DNA of 11,775 nucleotides, taken from contig JANYKP010000503.1 in assembly GCA_025358195.1 (NCBI GenBank), forward strand, positions 1 to 11,775, read 5' to 3'. This document shows, piece by piece, positions 1-8,014 of this stretch. Position 1 is the first letter of the stretch. The number at the start of each line of letters is the position of its first letter. This DNA is from Cyclobacteriaceae bacterium. GTDB lineage: Bacteria; Bacteroidota; Bacteroidia; Cytophagales; Cyclobacteriaceae. The notes beneath the pieces were generated by a model. It saw nothing but the letters and a program-made list of their open reading frames with translations. It had not been told where the DNA came from and searched no databases. Both the position numbers and the translations under genes were made by a program.

Positions 1-29
1 TGCATTTGATAAATTAAAAAGCGACCTAA

Positions 30-47
30 GGTATAAGAAGTTATACC
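30..47 (-). terminator. Hairpin downstream of the lipoprotein gene, possible terminator
   Basis: A perfect 7-bp stem (GGTATAA at 30-36, TTATACC at 41-47) closes a 4-nt loop. On the minus strand it lies about 60 nt past the stop codon of the lipoprotein gene. The transcript then reads a short mixed stretch before a T-rich run (complement of 11-20), so it is not a classical terminator with an immediate U tract. The stem is A/T-rich and weak. It may end transcription of the upstream gene or simply be a chance palindrome. Confidence 0.35.
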
Positions 48-109
48 GACGATTCGGATTCGACAATTACTGAACTCGCGCCGGGCGTGTTGGTACACCC
101 TTCAACCGT

Positions 110-1018
110 CTAATCATCACTGCTGTTGTTTTTTGCATGCAAGGTTTGCCTAATGCCATCGACCGTAAGAACATAGGAATTATCACAGATTCCGGTTCCG
201 TAATTTATTGCTAACGTTTTGCCAGTTGCAACAACCGTCAGAACTTTTGTCCCACTGATCGGCATGAAATTCTTACTGATTTTTATACAGGACCAGGCAT
301 AGTAAAGGGGTGTTACAATGCTTACGTTGAACTCTTTCCCATAACGGTTTGTCCCGGATAACGCGAAGTCACCATTAGGTCCATTGGTGTGTGTATATAT
401 TTCTTCGGCGGCTGAATGATCCCATTTTCTTTTTTTATTTACTTTGAATGTTGCCGTGCTTGCGTCAGGCCAGGTGAGTGTATGACTTGCCGCAAGGTTC
501 CATCGGACGGCAAGGGATTTGGAGCTGACATAAGTAAATGAATCGCATGCCAACACGCGTTTACCGATGATGGCAATGTCGTTAATATTATAATTATTCA
601 AGGTGATGGTATGAGTAGCTCCTTTCTTATACCATTTCCCTCCAGTCCACATAATCAGGATAGAACCCTTTCTGACATTTCCTTTAATATCCTTGCAGCC
701 AGCTTCCGGGAAAGTAATGGTTGCTGTTCCGGATGAATTATCAGTGCTTACATTGGAAAAAACAATGGTGGTTCCGGTGCATGTTAAACGGTCATCGGTC
801 AATGCCTCCGTCCGGCCACCGGAAGCAGACCCGGACTCAATGCTGCTGTTTAACACCGCTGAAGCGAGATCATCCATTTCATCAGTAATGATCTCTAAAA
901 CCGCATCATTATTGGCGGTTTGTAAACTTTCGTTTGAGACGATCGAGGTCTTACTTGCGCAGGAGGGTATTGCTATTGCAGCGATCGCAAAAAATAATAA
1001 TCGTATCGGCCAATTCAT
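110..1018 (-). CDS. Secreted lipoprotein of unknown function
   Basis: A 302-residue protein that I cannot assign to a named family with a known job. It opens with a lipoprotein signal: a short basic start, a hydrophobic stretch at residues 6-17 and a lipobox-like IPSC ending at Cys20. The next residues (ASKTS) are not acidic, so there is no clear Bacteroidota surface-export signal, and a periplasm-facing lipoprotein is as likely as a surface one. The mature part has Cys80, Cys108, Cys158, Cys244 and Cys278, and looks beta-rich. Two stretches look like conserved blocks: residues 101-153 (ITFPEAGC, then GNVRKGSI and a TLNNYNIND segment) and residues 226-289 (a NVSIVTPL segment, SCI, PISGTK, then INYGTGICDN). 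I recall similar paired blocks in uncharacterised Bacteroidota lipoproteins, but that is memory, not a search. The start is set by the signal peptide. The gene is monocistronic on the minus strand, 207 nt downstream of the peptidase gene. Confidence 0.8.
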   Translation of the reverse strand: MNWPIRLLFFAIAAIAIPSCASKTSIVSNESLQTANNDAVLEIITDEMDDLASAVLNSSIESGSASGGRTEALTDDRLTCTGTTIVFSNVSTDNSSGTATITFPEAGCKDIKGNVRKGSILIMWTGGKWYKKGATHTITLNNYNINDIAIIGKRVLACDSFTYVSSKSLAVRWNLAASHTLTWPDASTATFKVNKKRKWDHSAAEEIYTHTNGPNGDFALSGTNRYGKEFNVSIVTPLYYAWSCIKISKNFMPISGTKVLTVVATGKTLAINYGTGICDNSYVLTVDGIRQTLHAKNNSSDD

Positions 1019-1059
1019 TGATTTTCGTATGGTTTGGTATTTTTAAATGAAGTAAGAGG

Positions 1060-1067
1060 CAAATATA
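1060..1067 (-). promoter_or_regulatory. Candidate Bacteroidota -7 box for the lipoprotein gene
   Basis: On the minus strand this reads TATATTTG, a full match to the TAnnTTTG -7 consensus of the Bacteroidota primary sigma factor. Its last base is 41 nt before the lipoprotein ATG, giving a leader of roughly 35-40 nt. I could not find a TTG -33 box at the usual 17-23 nt spacing, so this promoter may be weak, activator-dependent or a chance match. Confidence 0.45.
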
Positions 1068-1103
1068 AGTATTCAGCACCAGGGATGCCTTGTCACATTC
1101 AAT

Positions 1104-1120
1104 TGGGTAAGGGTTACCCA
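1104..1120. repeat. 17-bp perfect palindrome upstream of the lipoprotein promoter
   Basis: TGGGTAA at 1104-1110 and TTACCCA at 1114-1120 form a perfect inverted repeat around a GGG spacer. It lies about 45-65 nt upstream of the predicted start of lipoprotein-gene transcription, where an activator would be expected, and about 105 nt past the end of the S9 peptidase gene. No T-rich run follows on the minus strand, so a terminator role is less likely than a protein-binding site. Its function is unknown. Confidence 0.4.
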
Positions 1121-1200
1121 GAAAATTTATTATGCCTAAAAGTAAACGGTTTCCCTTTTCTTATTCACCGTATGACTTCAGGCTTTTTGAAATAGGATGT

Positions 1201-1240
1201 CGTGTCAATTCGTCATTCGTTATTTCTAATTCGCAATTTT
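1201..1240 (-). repeat. Degenerate GAATTAG/GACGAATTGAC-type intergenic repeat
   Basis: On the minus strand this stretch is built from near-repeated units: GCGAATTAG, AACGAATGACG and AATTGAC. Similar units recur at 11725-11748 beyond the insertion sequence (TGACGAATTGAC here, TGACGATTGAC there). It overlaps the 3' end of the S9 peptidase gene and supplies its last codons and TAG stop. Such A/T-rich degenerate repeats appear to be dispersed intergenic filler; no function is evident. Confidence 0.4.
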
Positions 1241-3184
1241 CTCCCCCGCCTCATTATCTGGCAAGCCTTTCAAATACTTATCCACAAATTTGAGTACTTC
1301 CTCCGAGGCCTTGATATTATTTTCCTTTTTCACAAACCCATGCCCCTCGTCGGGAAAGATTACATATTCCACCGGCACACCATTCCTTTTAGCCGCAGCG
1401 ACAATTTCATCTGATTCTACTTTCAGAACGCGCGGATCATTGCTCCCCTGGAGCACAATGAATGGTTTCGTGATTTTATCGGCATAGAAAAGTGGTGATT
1501 TATTATGCAATGCGACGGAATCTGCCGTGAAGGGGTCACCTAATTCTGTGTACAGGGCTTTGCGGCTCGACTCCCACCAGGGTGGAATACTTTTTAGCGT
1601 ACGCAACCAATTGGTGACACCGAACAGGTTCACACCCACCTTAAATTCTTCGGGTGCAAATGCGAGTGCTGCCATCACCATATAGCCTCCGTAACTACCA
1701 CCATAAATTCCAATCTTGTCTGTGTCAATGTATGGCAACGTGGCGAGGTGTTTTTTGGATTCCACACAGTCCCGCAAATCTTCATTGCCATGTTTACGAT
1801 CATCTGCTGCATAAAAGGTCTTCCCATACCCCGAGCTTCCGCGGTTATTCACAGCCAATACGGCATAACCATGGTTCACCAAATGTTGGAGGGCCGCTGA
1901 ATAATTCAGACGGGTCTGTCCACCCGGCCCTCCGTGAATCCATAACAAGGCCGGAACTTTTTCTCCGTCCTTTATTCCTTTTGGTTTGTACAAGAGGCCT
2001 GGAATTTCCATTCCATCGAATGATTTGAATCGAACCACTTCTCCCGCCACCAGGTCATTCGGATCGATGTCCTTGCTCATGGTGTGGGTTAGTTGTTTCA
2101 CTTCTTTCGAATCGAAATTATACACAAACAAATTGCTGGGCGACTTCGAACTGCTTACGTAGAAGCACATGAGCTTTTCGCTGTCGGAAATTCTAACCCC
2201 GGTGATATCGCCTTCCGGGAGACCTGACACGGATACCAGTTTACCGCCATCTGACTCATCGTAAATCTTAATTTCAGTACGCGCATCATTATTAATCGCC
2301 ACTACACGGTATTTGCCATGAGTCGAGAGGGACGCATACATAACGTCCCATGGCGCTTCCTCTACTTTTTTCTTCTCGCCAGTAGCCACTTCATAGCTGG
2401 CCAGGTACATAAACTCATTTCCTTCATTGGTCAGGTAGTAAAGTTTCGTTCCATCCAGACTGAAGTACTGAGGATTGTACTGCACATCACCATCATGTTT
2501 GGAAATTAGTTGGAGCTTACCGGTCTGTGTGTCCAGTAAGTACATATTTGAATTATTGGTGGTGATCGATTCACTTAAAGAGATGTAGCGATCATCATTT
2601 GAAACAACGTCCGGATTCAAACCTTTTTCATTTTTATAGAGCAGTGTCGACGGATAAATTTTCTTCTCTCCCGCTGCAACCTGGACATTGTATAAATCAA
2701 AGTACTTTTTATCACGGCTGTTAGAACTGTAGTACATCAGTTTTTTGTTGTAGCTCCATCCTGCAAACTGCGCCTTGGCGGTACTATCCTGGATCAAGTC
2801 AATGGTCGTACCGTCCGGGTTTCGGACGAAAATATGATTAATCTCATTTCCTCCCTTGTCACTGGTGTACACCATGCGCTCATCAGTGGGAAAATAGGAA
2901 AGTGCATACACGGCATTGTCGGTTGATCTCGTCAACGGTTTTGTTTCACCTGTTTTGATGTCGATCTCTTCAGCATTAAAGATGCCTGTTTCCTTACCGC
3001 TGATCAGGACCTTGCTTTCATCGGGCGAGAAAGCTCCGCCATTGATCTGCACAATATCCATGAATTGCCGGATCGTGTATCGCTTGATCGGTTTATCCCC
3101 GGCAGGTCTGTTGCACGACAAAACAAAGCAGGCGGTTATCAGAATGAGGGAGCCCCGGAAAAGAATTGATCTCATAAATAACAA
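1226..3184 (-). CDS. S9-family (prolyl oligopeptidase-like) serine peptidase, lipoprotein
   Basis: A 652-residue serine peptidase, probably an exported dipeptidyl or acylaminoacyl peptidase that trims short, often proline-containing peptides. The N-terminus carries a hydrophobic segment (residues 7-22) ending in VLSC, with Cys24 as the likely lipidated residue; an alternative start is Met4. Residues about 40-370 form the beta-propeller part, with recurrent FSPDESKVLISG- and YFSLDGTKLYYLT-like blades. The alpha/beta-hydrolase domain follows from about 385: oxyanion region HGGPGG at 417-422, nucleophile Ser497 in GGSYGGYM, Asp583 in GSNDPR and His615 in DEGHGF, so the triad is complete. Length is normal for the family. 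The gene diverges from the T9SS operon with a 97-nt gap. Its last four codons (Lys-Ile-Ala-Asn) and stop lie in an intergenic repeat, suggesting a shifted 3' end. The exact substrate specificity cannot be read from the sequence. Confidence 0.93.
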   Translation of the reverse strand: MLFMRSILFRGSLILITACFVLSCNRPAGDKPIKRYTIRQFMDIVQINGGAFSPDESKVLISGKETGIFNAEEIDIKTGETKPLTRSTDNAVYALSYFPTDERMVYTSDKGGNEINHIFVRNPDGTTIDLIQDSTAKAQFAGWSYNKKLMYYSSNSRDKKYFDLYNVQVAAGEKKIYPSTLLYKNEKGLNPDVVSNDDRYISLSESITTNNSNMYLLDTQTGKLQLISKHDGDVQYNPQYFSLDGTKLYYLTNEGNEFMYLASYEVATGEKKKVEEAPWDVMYASLSTHGKYRVVAINNDARTEIKIYDESDGGKLVSVSGLPEGDITGVRISDSEKLMCFYVSSSKSPSNLFVYNFDSKEVKQLTHTMSKDIDPNDLVAGEVVRFKSFDGMEIPGLLYKPKGIKDGEKVPALLWIHGGPGGQTRLNYSAALQHLVNHGYAVLAVNNRGSSGYGKTFYAADDRKHGNEDLRDCVESKKHLATLPYIDTDKIGIYGGSYGGYMVMAALAFAPEEFKVGVNLFGVTNWLRTLKSIPPWWESSRKALYTELGDPFTADSVALHNKSPLFYADKITKPFIVLQGSNDPRVLKVESDEIVAAAKRNGVPVEYVIFPDEGHGFVKKENNIKASEEVLKFVDKYLKGLPDNEAGEKIAN

Positions 3185-3249
3185 TGTTTTTAGAAATTAC
3201 AAGGTATTAAAAAAATTAAGTAAGGAATACGTTATTTACACATGTCCTA

Positions 3250-3275
3250 TTTGCCCGTGAAAAGTGGTAATTTTG
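3250..3275 (+). promoter_or_regulatory. Candidate promoter of the MBL-pssA-porU-porV-M16 operon
   Basis: TAATTTTG at 3268-3275 matches the TAnnTTTG -7 consensus exactly. A TTTG at 3250-3253 could be the -33 element, but the 14-nt spacing is shorter than the usual 17-23 nt, so that half is doubtful. The box ends only 6 nt before the ATG at 3282, so transcription from it would start at or within a few bases of the start codon and give an almost leaderless message. Confidence 0.45.
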
Positions 3276-3281
3276 AGGCGC

Positions 3282-3932
3282 ATGATTCACATCCAGTCGT
3301 TTAAATTCAATCCCTTTGAAGAAAACACCTATGTGGTCTATGACGAGACCCGGGAAGCCTGCGTCATCGATCCGGGCTGCTATGAAAAGGCAGAACGGAA
3401 TTTATTAACTGATTTTATCTCAGCAAAAAATCTCAGCGTTAAAATTCTGTTAAACACCCACTGTCATATCGATCATGTGCTAGGAAACGATTTTGTGAAG
3501 CATCAATACAAAGTACCCTTCTTCATTCATCCAACAGAACTTCCAGTTTTGAAAGCCGTGAAAACATATGCTCCCAATTACGGCTTCCCACTTTATCAGG
3601 AAGCCCTTCCGGAAGGGGACTTAACAGAAGGCACTAGTATTAAATTTGGTAAATGCTCCCTGGAAATTCTTTTTCTGCCAGGTCACTCCCCAGGCCATGT
3701 TGGCTTCTATGAACCTAACCAAAAAATACTGATAAGCGGAGACGTTCTGTTCTATCACTCCATTGGCCGTACCGATCTTCCTGGCGGCAATCTGGACACG
3801 TTGATCAAAAATATTCATCAAAAACTTTTTGTGCTTCCGGACGATGTCGTGGTCTATTCCGGTCACGGGCCCGTTACTTCTATTGGGGAAGAAAAAGTTC
3901 ACAATCCTTTCTGCGCACTCACCGTCGGATGA
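3282..3932 (+). CDS. Metallo-beta-lactamase-fold hydrolase, glyoxalase II-like
   Basis: A 216-residue, single-domain cytoplasmic metallohydrolase without a signal peptide. The metal-binding set is complete: H60-C-H62-I-D64-H65 after a Thr, His135 in PGHSPGH, Asp154 in SGD and His195 in SGHG. This is the layout of small glyoxalase II-like enzymes that cleave thioesters such as S-lactoylglutathione, although the real substrate here is unknown. The start is taken as ATG 3282, giving MIHIQSFKFNPFEENTYV, the typical beginning of the family; a GTG at 3264 would add six residues (MVILRR) and would lie upstream of the candidate -7 box. The stop overlaps the pssA start by four bases (ATGA), so the two are probably translationally coupled. 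It is the first gene of the five-gene run. Why a thioester hydrolase-like enzyme sits with a lipid synthase and T9SS genes is not evident. Confidence 0.9.
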   Translation: MIHIQSFKFNPFEENTYVVYDETREACVIDPGCYEKAERNLLTDFISAKNLSVKILLNTHCHIDHVLGNDFVKHQYKVPFFIHPTELPVLKAVKTYAPNYGFPLYQEALPEGDLTEGTSIKFGKCSLEILFLPGHSPGHVGFYEPNQKILISGDVLFYHSIGRTDLPGGNLDTLIKNIHQKLFVLPDDVVVYSGHGPVTSIGEEKVHNPFCALTVG

Positions 3933-4609
3933 AGTTACTACGCCACTTGCCGAACGTCCTCACTTGCGGAAATCTCCTTTGTGGATGCGTTGGAATTATT
4001 TTTACCCTCCAATACGCTACGTCATTTGCCGCCTGGTTTGTCTGGGCTGCCTGTGTCTTTGATTTTCTGGATGGTTTTGCGGCACGCACGCTAAAAGTCA
4101 GTTCACCCATTGGAAAAGAACTTGATTCGCTTGCTGATGTAGTGAGTTTTGGGGTGTTGCCCGCCATCGTTATGTTTCAGATGATCGACATCTTTTCATC
4201 CAGCGCTTTTTTACCCTACACCGCATTCGCCCTGGTGGTTTTTTCAGCGCTACGCCTGGCCAAATTCAATGTCGACGAAAATCAGAAGGATTCTTTTATC
4301 GGTCTGCCTACTCCGGCCAATGCGCTTTTCATTACGTCCTTGATTTTTTTAAAACCGCCGTGGGATTTCTTTATCTCAAATGATCTGTTTTTGGTAGCCA
4401 TTACCCTTATATTTTCATTGCTTCTGGTTTCACCATGGGAAATGTTTGGCTTGAAGTTCAAAAATTTCCAATGGGCCGATAATAAGGTGAGGTTTACATT
4501 TATCGTTATTTCAGTATTACTGCTGGCAGTAGGACAGGCAGCCGCCCTGCCATTTGTCATACTATTCTATATTCTGATCTCGTTATTGATGCGTTGGATA
4601 AGAATCTGA
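3929..4609 (+). CDS. pssA: CDP-diacylglycerol--serine O-phosphatidyltransferase
   Basis: A 226-residue integral membrane enzyme that joins serine to CDP-diacylglycerol, giving phosphatidylserine and CMP; phosphatidylserine is then decarboxylated to phosphatidylethanolamine. The CDP-alcohol phosphatidyltransferase signature DGxxAR(x8)Gx3Dx3D is complete: D48, G49, A52, R53, G62, D66 and D70, with Asp45 just before. The features that point to serine rather than another alcohol are LRLAKFN at 108-114 and FIGLPTPANA at 123-132, both typical of Bacillus-type phosphatidylserine synthases. Several hydrophobic helices occur, for example at about 71-86, 95-110, 152-168 and 188-222. The length is usual for the Bacteroidota version. 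It overlaps the preceding stop by 4 bp and ends 4 nt before the porU start, so it lies inside the operon. Products made in the inner membrane would supply the envelope in which PorU and PorV work. Confidence 0.93.
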   Translation: MKLLRHLPNVLTCGNLLCGCVGIIFTLQYATSFAAWFVWAACVFDFLDGFAARTLKVSSPIGKELDSLADVVSFGVLPAIVMFQMIDIFSSSAFLPYTAFALVVFSALRLAKFNVDENQKDSFIGLPTPANALFITSLIFLKPPWDFFISNDLFLVAITLIFSLLLVSPWEMFGLKFKNFQWADNKVRFTFIVISVLLLAVGQAAALPFVILFYILISLLMRWIRI

Positions 4610-4613
4610 ACTT

Positions 4614-4616
4614 TTG
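4614..4616 (+). promoter_or_regulatory. porU: TTG start codon of porU
   Basis: The porU reading frame has no ATG or GTG that would retain the signal peptide: codons from the upstream TAA at 4599-4601 read GAA, TCT, GAA, CTT, then TTG. The pssA stop is at 4607-4609, so initiation may depend on ribosomes finishing pssA. I see no Shine-Dalgarno sequence in the short gap. Confidence 0.7.
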
Positions 4617-7600
4617 AAACGATCCCTGACACTATTATTCCTCCTTTGGTGGTTGGCCGCGCATGGCCAGACACCGTCCGTCCTCTCGTCAGGAAAGTGG
4701 TATAAACTCTCTGTTCAACTGGATGGCGTTTACAAAATCGACTATTCCCTGCTACGGAAAATGGGCATCAATCCCGACCAGGTAGATCCTGGAAAGATTC
4801 AAGTTTATGGGGGAGTGAACGGCATGCTGCCACAATCCAACAGTTCGCCCAGAATAAGTGAATTGAAAGAACTATCCATCTTCGTAAAGGGAGGGGAAGA
4901 CGGTAAGTTTAATAAAGGAGATTATCTCTTGTTTTTCGGGCAAGGTCCCGATTCGTATCAGTTGATTCCAAGCAAAGGAATCTTTGGATACCAGAACCAT
5001 CTTTACACCGATAAGAATTTCTATTTCATAACGCTTGATAGAGGCGTTGGCAGGCGGATGACCGACCTTGAAAGCCTTACTGGAAATTTTCCCGTCAGTA
5101 ATGAGTTTGACGATTTCGCTTACTACGAAACAGAACAATACAATGAACTCCATTCAGGCCGCGATTGGTTTGGCGAGCAGTTTGATACCAAAACAACGTA
5201 TACCATACGATTTGAGATACCTGGGATCATGGAAGGCGCTTCTATCAAATTGGTCTCCAATGTGATGGCGCAATCATTTAATGAAACATCTTTTCAGCTA
5301 TCTTACAATTCCGTTATGATCGGCGTACAGAAAGTACCTCCCATTGCCGATGCACAATACACACCAAAAGGTTTTGAAGTCACTGACACTCTCGTCACTA
5401 CATCAACGATTGTCAAAGGCTCCTCTCAGGACAACCAGGATATTCAACTGAAATTTGTCAAAGCAGGCACCGGTAGGTCGGTAGGTTATCTGGATTATTT
5501 ACTGCTTCAGACAAAACGAAAACTTGCCCTCTATGGCGATCAAACCATCTTTCATTCCCTCAGAAGTTTAGATCAGCTTGTCACACGTTTTTCTATCGCT
5601 ACAATGCCCATCGACGGCATGGTCTGGGATGTCACGGACCCCTTTAATGCCAGGGTTCAGCAGTCAACAAATGGATCCGGAGCAACCACATTCGCAGCAC
5701 CCTCCGCCTCCTTACGAAAATACATAGCGCTTTCAAATAAAAATTACCCACTCCCTGTAGTAGAGGGTGAGGTACTCAATCAAAACCTGCATGGCCTTTC
5801 TTCCGTCGATTTTTTGATCGTATCGGCTCCTGAATTTTTATCCGAAGCGCAGCGCCTGGCCTCACACCGTCAATCAAAGAATTCCTTGACGAGCGTTGTC
5901 GTCACAACTACCCAGGTTTACAATGAGTTCTCCGGAGGCAAACAGGACATCACGGCCATTCGCGATCTGGTCAAGTATCTGTATAATTCAAATTCAGGTA
6001 TAAAATATCTCTTGCTTTTCGGACGAGGCTCATACGACTACAAAAATTATTTACCCTACAACAAGAATTTTGTGCCCACCTATGAGTCGCGCAATTCACT
6101 TAGTCCCCTGGAGACCTATTCTTCAGACGATTACTTTGCATTCCTGGAAAACAATGAAGGCAACTGGGGCGAAAATCCTACCGAAGACCACACGATGGAT
6201 ATTGGGGTGGGGAGAATGCCCGTGAAGAAAATAGAAGAAGCAAAAACGGTGGTTACTAAAATCATTCAATACGAAAATCAAAACTGGGGTGATTGGCGTA
6301 AAGAAATCTTATTCGTGGCCGATGATGGCGACTACAACATTCATCAAGGCCAGTCCGACAGAATGGCGGAAGCCATCGAAACCAATCATCCGGAGTTTAA
6401 CACGCAAAAAATTTATGTCGATGCATTTCAACAGAAGATCAGCAAAATTGGACAAGTCTCACCAGACGCTACAACTGCGCTCAGTAACGCTGTTCGCAAA
6501 GGCGTCGTGATTATCAATTACACAGGCCATGGTAGTGAACAACAATGGATGGAGGAGCGAATCCTCAACCAGGTTTCTTTGGATAAATGGAAAACTGCTT
6601 CTCGTTATCCATTACTTATCACGGCGACCTGTGAATTTGGAAGGAACGATGACCCAGGATTGATTTCAACGGGGGAACTTTCCCTTCTTAAAAAAGATGG
6701 CGGCTCTATCGGACTCGTGACAACGGCCCGTCCGGTTAATTCAAGTACCAACTTCACTCTCAACCAAGCATTCTATCAATCACTGTTCACCAAAGACCAA
6801 TACCAGTTCCGGCGGCTGGGTGATGTTTTGCGAGACACCAAAAACAATAGTATTTCAGGAATTTCCAATCGTAATTTTTCTTTACTGGGCGATCCTTCCA
6901 TGAAGTTGGCACTTCCGGAAGCCGAGGTCCGAGTTACTCAAATAATAAACCTTAGTTCCGGATCGGACACCCTCAAAGGATTATCTAAAATCAGACTCAC
7001 CGGTCGCGTTTATAGAAATGGCCTTGCGGATGCCGGATATAAGGGCACTGTATCCATCGCGTTGCATGACAAGGCAACTTCCGAGAAAACCAAAGGCGAT
7101 GAGAATCCTCCTTTCGCATTCAAAGGACGTGACAATGCGGTATTTCATGGACAGGCAAGCATTCGGGATGGCCAATTCGAAATTGAATTTATTATTCCAA
7201 AATCGATCAATCCTGCCGTTGGAAGCGGTAAAATAAGTTTGTATGCTTTTTCTGAGACGAATGGGAACGACGTCACCGGTATTCAGGCTCCCATAAAAAT
7301 TGGTTCGCTGGAAAAACTTCCAGGCACCGATTCAAAAGGACCCACGATCGAATTATATATGGGCGACACAACTTTTGTTGATGGTGGTCTTTCCGGCAGC
7401 AACAGCAGAATTGTAGCGATCTTGTCGGATGACAATGGAATTAATACTTCTAATTTTGTACCACAAGACAATATCACGGCAATAGTAGATGATACCTTGA
7501 CTTTCACGCTTAATAAATACTATCAATCGGATGTAGATAATCCCAAGCGGGGCAAGGTCAGTTATCCTGTTGATGATATGAAACCAGGCCTCCATCATCT

Positions 7601-7988
7601 TACATTACGAGCTTCTGACACGTTTGGCAATATCGCATCGACCTCCATTTCATTTTCAGTTTCCGACCAGCCTGGAATTCAAATTGAACAATGGATCAGT
7701 TATCCAAACCCCGTGACTTCGTCCGCAACCTTCCATTTCAAACACAATCGCTCGGGAGAAGACTTGGAGGCAGTGGTGACGGTTTATGATCAGCTGGGTC
7801 AGCAGATGGTTTCGAACACGTACCTTGTTAATGGCAGCGCCTATCAGGTCGACCTTCCTGTGTGGGATGCTACTACTGGAAGCGGGACAAAATTAACGGG
7901 AGGCTTATACTTGCTAAAGCTTTCGATTCGTTCTCTGCTGGATGGTTCTAAAAATGAAAAAATAACGAAGGTTATAATATTCAATTGA
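4614..7988 (+). CDS. porU: Type IX secretion system sortase PorU (C25 peptidase)
   Basis: A 1124-residue cell-surface cysteine peptidase. In the T9SS, PorU removes the C-terminal signal of secreted cargo and links the protein to a surface lipopolysaccharide. A signal peptide is visible (KR, then a hydrophobic run at about 5-16, cleavage near HGQ). Next comes a long beta-rich N-terminal region, then the gingipain-like C25 domain at about 398-768, with catalytic His639 in NYTGHG and Cys673 in TATCEFG, and a closing NFSLLGDPSM block. Ig-like segments fill about 770-1020. The end resembles a T9SS type A C-terminal domain: YPNPV at 1030-1034, then VYDQLGQ, GGLYLLKL and KVIIFN. PorU is known to keep its own domain. 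The start must be TTG 4614: upstream in-frame sequence stops with TAA at 4599-4601, and the first internal Met (50) would lose the signal peptide. The gene follows pssA by 4 nt and precedes porV, as in other T9SS bacteria. Confidence 0.95.
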   Translation: MKRSLTLLFLLWWLAAHGQTPSVLSSGKWYKLSVQLDGVYKIDYSLLRKMGINPDQVDPGKIQVYGGVNGMLPQSNSSPRISELKELSIFVKGGEDGKFNKGDYLLFFGQGPDSYQLIPSKGIFGYQNHLYTDKNFYFITLDRGVGRRMTDLESLTGNFPVSNEFDDFAYYETEQYNELHSGRDWFGEQFDTKTTYTIRFEIPGIMEGASIKLVSNVMAQSFNETSFQLSYNSVMIGVQKVPPIADAQYTPKGFEVTDTLVTTSTIVKGSSQDNQDIQLKFVKAGTGRSVGYLDYLLLQTKRKLALYGDQTIFHSLRSLDQLVTRFSIATMPIDGMVWDVTDPFNARVQQSTNGSGATTFAAPSASLRKYIALSNKNYPLPVVEGEVLNQNLHGLSSVDFLIVSAPEFLSEAQRLASHRQSKNSLTSVVVTTTQVYNEFSGGKQDITAIRDLVKYLYNSNSGIKYLLLFGRGSYDYKNYLPYNKNFVPTYESRNSLSPLETYSSDDYFAFLENNEGNWGENPTEDHTMDIGVGRMPVKKIEEAKTVVTKIIQYENQNWGDWRKEILFVADDGDYNIHQGQSDRMAEAIETNHPEFNTQKIYVDAFQQKISKIGQVSPDATTALSNAVRKGVVIINYTGHGSEQQWMEERILNQVSLDKWKTASRYPLLITATCEFGRNDDPGLISTGELSLLKKDGGSIGLVTTARPVNSSTNFTLNQAFYQSLFTKDQYQFRRLGDVLRDTKNNSISGISNRNFSLLGDPSMKLALPEAEVRVTQIINLSSGSDTLKGLSKIRLTGRVYRNGLADAGYKGTVSIALHDKATSEKTKGDENPPFAFKGRDNAVFHGQASIRDGQFEIEFIIPKSINPAVGSGKISLYAFSETNGNDVTGIQAPIKIGSLEKLPGTDSKGPTIELYMGDTTFVDGGLSGSNSRIVAILSDDNGINTSNFVPQDNITAIVDDTLTFTLNKYYQSDVDNPKRGKVSYPVDDMKPGLHHLTLRASDTFGNIASTSISFSVSDQPGIQIEQWISYPNPVTSSATFHFKHNRSGEDLEAVVTVYDQLGQQMVSNTYLVNGSAYQVDLPVWDATTGSGTKLTGGLYLLKLSIRSLLDGSKNEKITKVIIFN

Positions 7989-8014
7989 TTATCTTTATCC
8001 CTTAGATGTTGATT

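Noticed and set aside
693..1046. Plus-strand reading frame of 117 codons opposite the lipoprotein gene
   Set aside because: It lies antisense to a gene with a good signal peptide, has no recognisable domain and shows no start context.
1654..2028. Plus-strand reading frame of 124 codons inside the S9 peptidase gene
   Set aside because: It is antisense to the catalytic domain of a clearly conserved peptidase, and its composition looks like a shadow frame.
3200..3206. TACCTTG on the minus strand as a promoter box of the S9 peptidase gene
   Set aside because: It is one base short of the TAnnTTTG pattern and has no TTG at a suitable distance, so it was not listed as a feature.
3275..3278. GAGG before the ATG at 3282 as a Shine-Dalgarno site
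   Set aside because: It is only three bases from the start codon, too close to act, and the G is the end of the candidate -7 box.
7990..7997. TATCTTTA just before porV as an internal promoter
   Set aside because: It misses the final G of the consensus and has no -33 box; the tight gap favours co-transcription with porU.
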